From NCBI GenBank assembly GCA_946622835.1, contig CAMOQI010000073.1, positions 1 through 5,835 of the forward strand: a DNA stretch of 5,835 bases, in the 5' to 3' direction. Source of the DNA: an uncultured Candidatus Melainabacteria bacterium. Its GTDB lineage: Bacteria > Cyanobacteriota > Vampirovibrionia > Gastranaerophilales > Gastranaerophilaceae. Both the position numbers and the translations under genes were made by a program. The notes under the pieces are model-generated. The model made no database searches. It had not been told where the DNA came from and saw only the letters and a program-made list of their open reading frames with translations. Shown here in pieces: positions 4,970-5,835 of the stretch (position 1 is its first letter; the number at the start of each line of letters is the position of its first letter).

Positions 4970-5764
4970 TTAATACCAATTACATGCCCCTTTGGCACAT
5001 AGTAAAGAATCTAAGACTTCAATCGTGTCTTTTCTTGTTATTTCGTATGTTACAGGTGTAATTGAGATTTTGTTATTTTGAATAGCTGCCAAATCTGTTT
5101 GAGCCCCTGCCGGTTCTGACATCAGTTCTCCTGCCATCCAATAATAAACTTTTCCTCGAGGGTCAATTCTTTTTTCGTAATCGTCTGTGAAAATTTTGCG
5201 CCCCAACTCTGTTATTGCTACCCCTGAAATATCTTCAGCGTCAAGTTTTGGGATATTTACATTAAGGATAGATTTTGTTGGGAATTTAAAGTCTTTGAGT
5301 TTATCTACTAATGAGTTTACAAATTGGGCGGGGAACTTAAAATCTTCGTATTCAGCCTGCATTGTTGCCAAGGAAACAGCGATACTCGGATACCCCATCA
5401 TAGCCCCTTCCATTGCGCAGCTTACAGTGCCGGAATATAATATATCCGCTCCCAAATTAGGACCGTGGTTGATACCGGATATTACTAAATCAGGTTTTTC
5501 GCTATCTTCTAATATTGCATTGACTGCGATTTTAACGCAATCTCCCGGAGTGCCTGTTGTTACCCATGCTCTTGTTGAACCGTATTCGCCTTTGTCAAGC
5601 TCTTCTACTCTTAAGGGCGTGTGTATAGTTAGAGAATGTCCCGCAGCACTGCGTTCTCTATCGGGAGCAACAATATAAACATTATGTTTTTTTGATAGCT
5701 CTTCAGATAATGCCCGTATTCCGTTTGCTCCGATGCCGTCGTCGTTTGATATTAGTATATTCAT
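4970..5764 (-). CDS. surE: 5'/3'-nucleotidase SurE
   Basis: The 264-residue protein begins MNILISNDDG and matches SurE throughout. Metal ligands are visible as D8 and D9 (NDDG), S39 (APDRERSAAGHS) and N99 (SGINHGPNLG), with the further family motif YSGTVSCAMEGA at 110-121 and VTTGTPGDCV around 68-77. SurE is a metal-dependent, usually cytoplasmic phosphatase that removes phosphate from nucleoside 5'- and 3'-monophosphates and is linked to stationary-phase survival. Length is typical (about 250-265). The start at 5764 is fixed by the conserved MNIL(I/V)(S/T)NDDG opening, although the sequence upstream (AAAGAAAATAATTTTAT) offers only a weak ribosome binding site. The gene converges on the pgpH operon and is the first of the minus-strand group. 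The large opposite-strand frame inside it (5187-5678) is a shadow. Confidence 0.97.
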   Translation of the reverse strand: MNILISNDDGIGANGIRALSEELSKKHNVYIVAPDRERSAAGHSLTIHTPLRVEELDKGEYGSTRAWVTTGTPGDCVKIAVNAILEDSEKPDLVISGINHGPNLGADILYSGTVSCAMEGAMMGYPSIAVSLATMQAEYEDFKFPAQFVNSLVDKLKDFKFPTKSILNVNIPKLDAEDISGVAITELGRKIFTDDYEKRIDPRGKVYYWMAGELMSEPAGAQTDLAAIQNNKISITPVTYEITRKDTIEVLDSLLCAKGACNWY

Positions 5765-5799
5765 ATAAAATTATTTTCTTTATCTGTTTTGCTGTAAAT

Positions 5800-5828
5800 A
5801 TAGTATAAATTATATGCGCGACTTTCAA
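5800..5828 (-). promoter_or_regulatory. Possible surE promoter
   Basis: On the minus strand TTGAAA (5823-5828, five of six to the -35 consensus) is followed after 17 bases by TACTAT (5800-5805, four of six to the -10). Shifting by two gives TATACT (5802-5807, five of six) with a 15-base spacer. It lies about 36-60 bp upstream of the surE ATG. The area is AT-rich, so chance matches are likely. Confidence 0.35.
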
Positions 5829-5835
5829 TATATTA

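Noticed and set aside
5187..5678. 163-residue plus-strand open frame opposite surE
   Set aside because: It is the antisense shadow of surE, whose motifs fix the coding strand; it has no ribosome binding site and no recognisable domain.

Overview
The window is AT-rich bacterial DNA using the standard code with ATG and TTG starts. All well-supported genes end in TAA or TAG. A ytxG/ytxH-like pair together with a pgpH-ybeY-dgkA cluster and surE, at this base composition, suggests a gut-type Vampirovibrionia/Melainabacteria (Gastranaerophilales-like) genome. A Firmicutes relative is the main alternative. This placement is inference from gene content and protein style, not from a marker gene.

Layout. 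(1) 2-703, plus strand: a DUF948 (YtxG-like) membrane-anchored helical protein, cut by the left window edge, then a YtxH-domain protein, closed by a strong intrinsic terminator (719-753). (2) 754-1140: a gene-poor stretch holding a GC-rich, three-hairpin palindromic repeat (877-987) that contrasts with its surroundings. It is followed by a promoter and a perfect 11-bp inverted repeat lying over the ribosome binding site of the next gene. (3) 1141-4252, plus strand: a compact operon of pgpH (7TM-HD cyclic-di-AMP phosphodiesterase), ybeY (rRNA-maturation endoribonuclease) and dgkA (diacylglycerol/undecaprenol kinase). The gaps are 10 bp and then a 14-bp overlap. pgpH is split into two reading frames by an apparent one-base loss in a short A-run near 1464-1468. 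(4) A bidirectional hairpin terminator (4264-4289) separates this operon from convergent genes. (5) 4319-5764, minus strand: surE (survival 5'/3'-nucleotidase) and, downstream of it, two small unrecognised proteins of about 92 and 67 residues.

How the genes fit together. The central operon combines second-messenger turnover, ribosome maturation and lipid-carrier phosphorylation, a grouping also known from Firmicutes. ytxG/ytxH-type proteins are envelope- or stress-associated small proteins. I see no CRISPR, transposase, phage gene or tRNA/rRNA, and no convincing new multi-gene system. The observations most worth a second look are the pgpH frameshift, the dyad over the pgpH ribosome binding site, the palindromic repeat with a reading frame running out of it, and the two orphan small genes beside surE.
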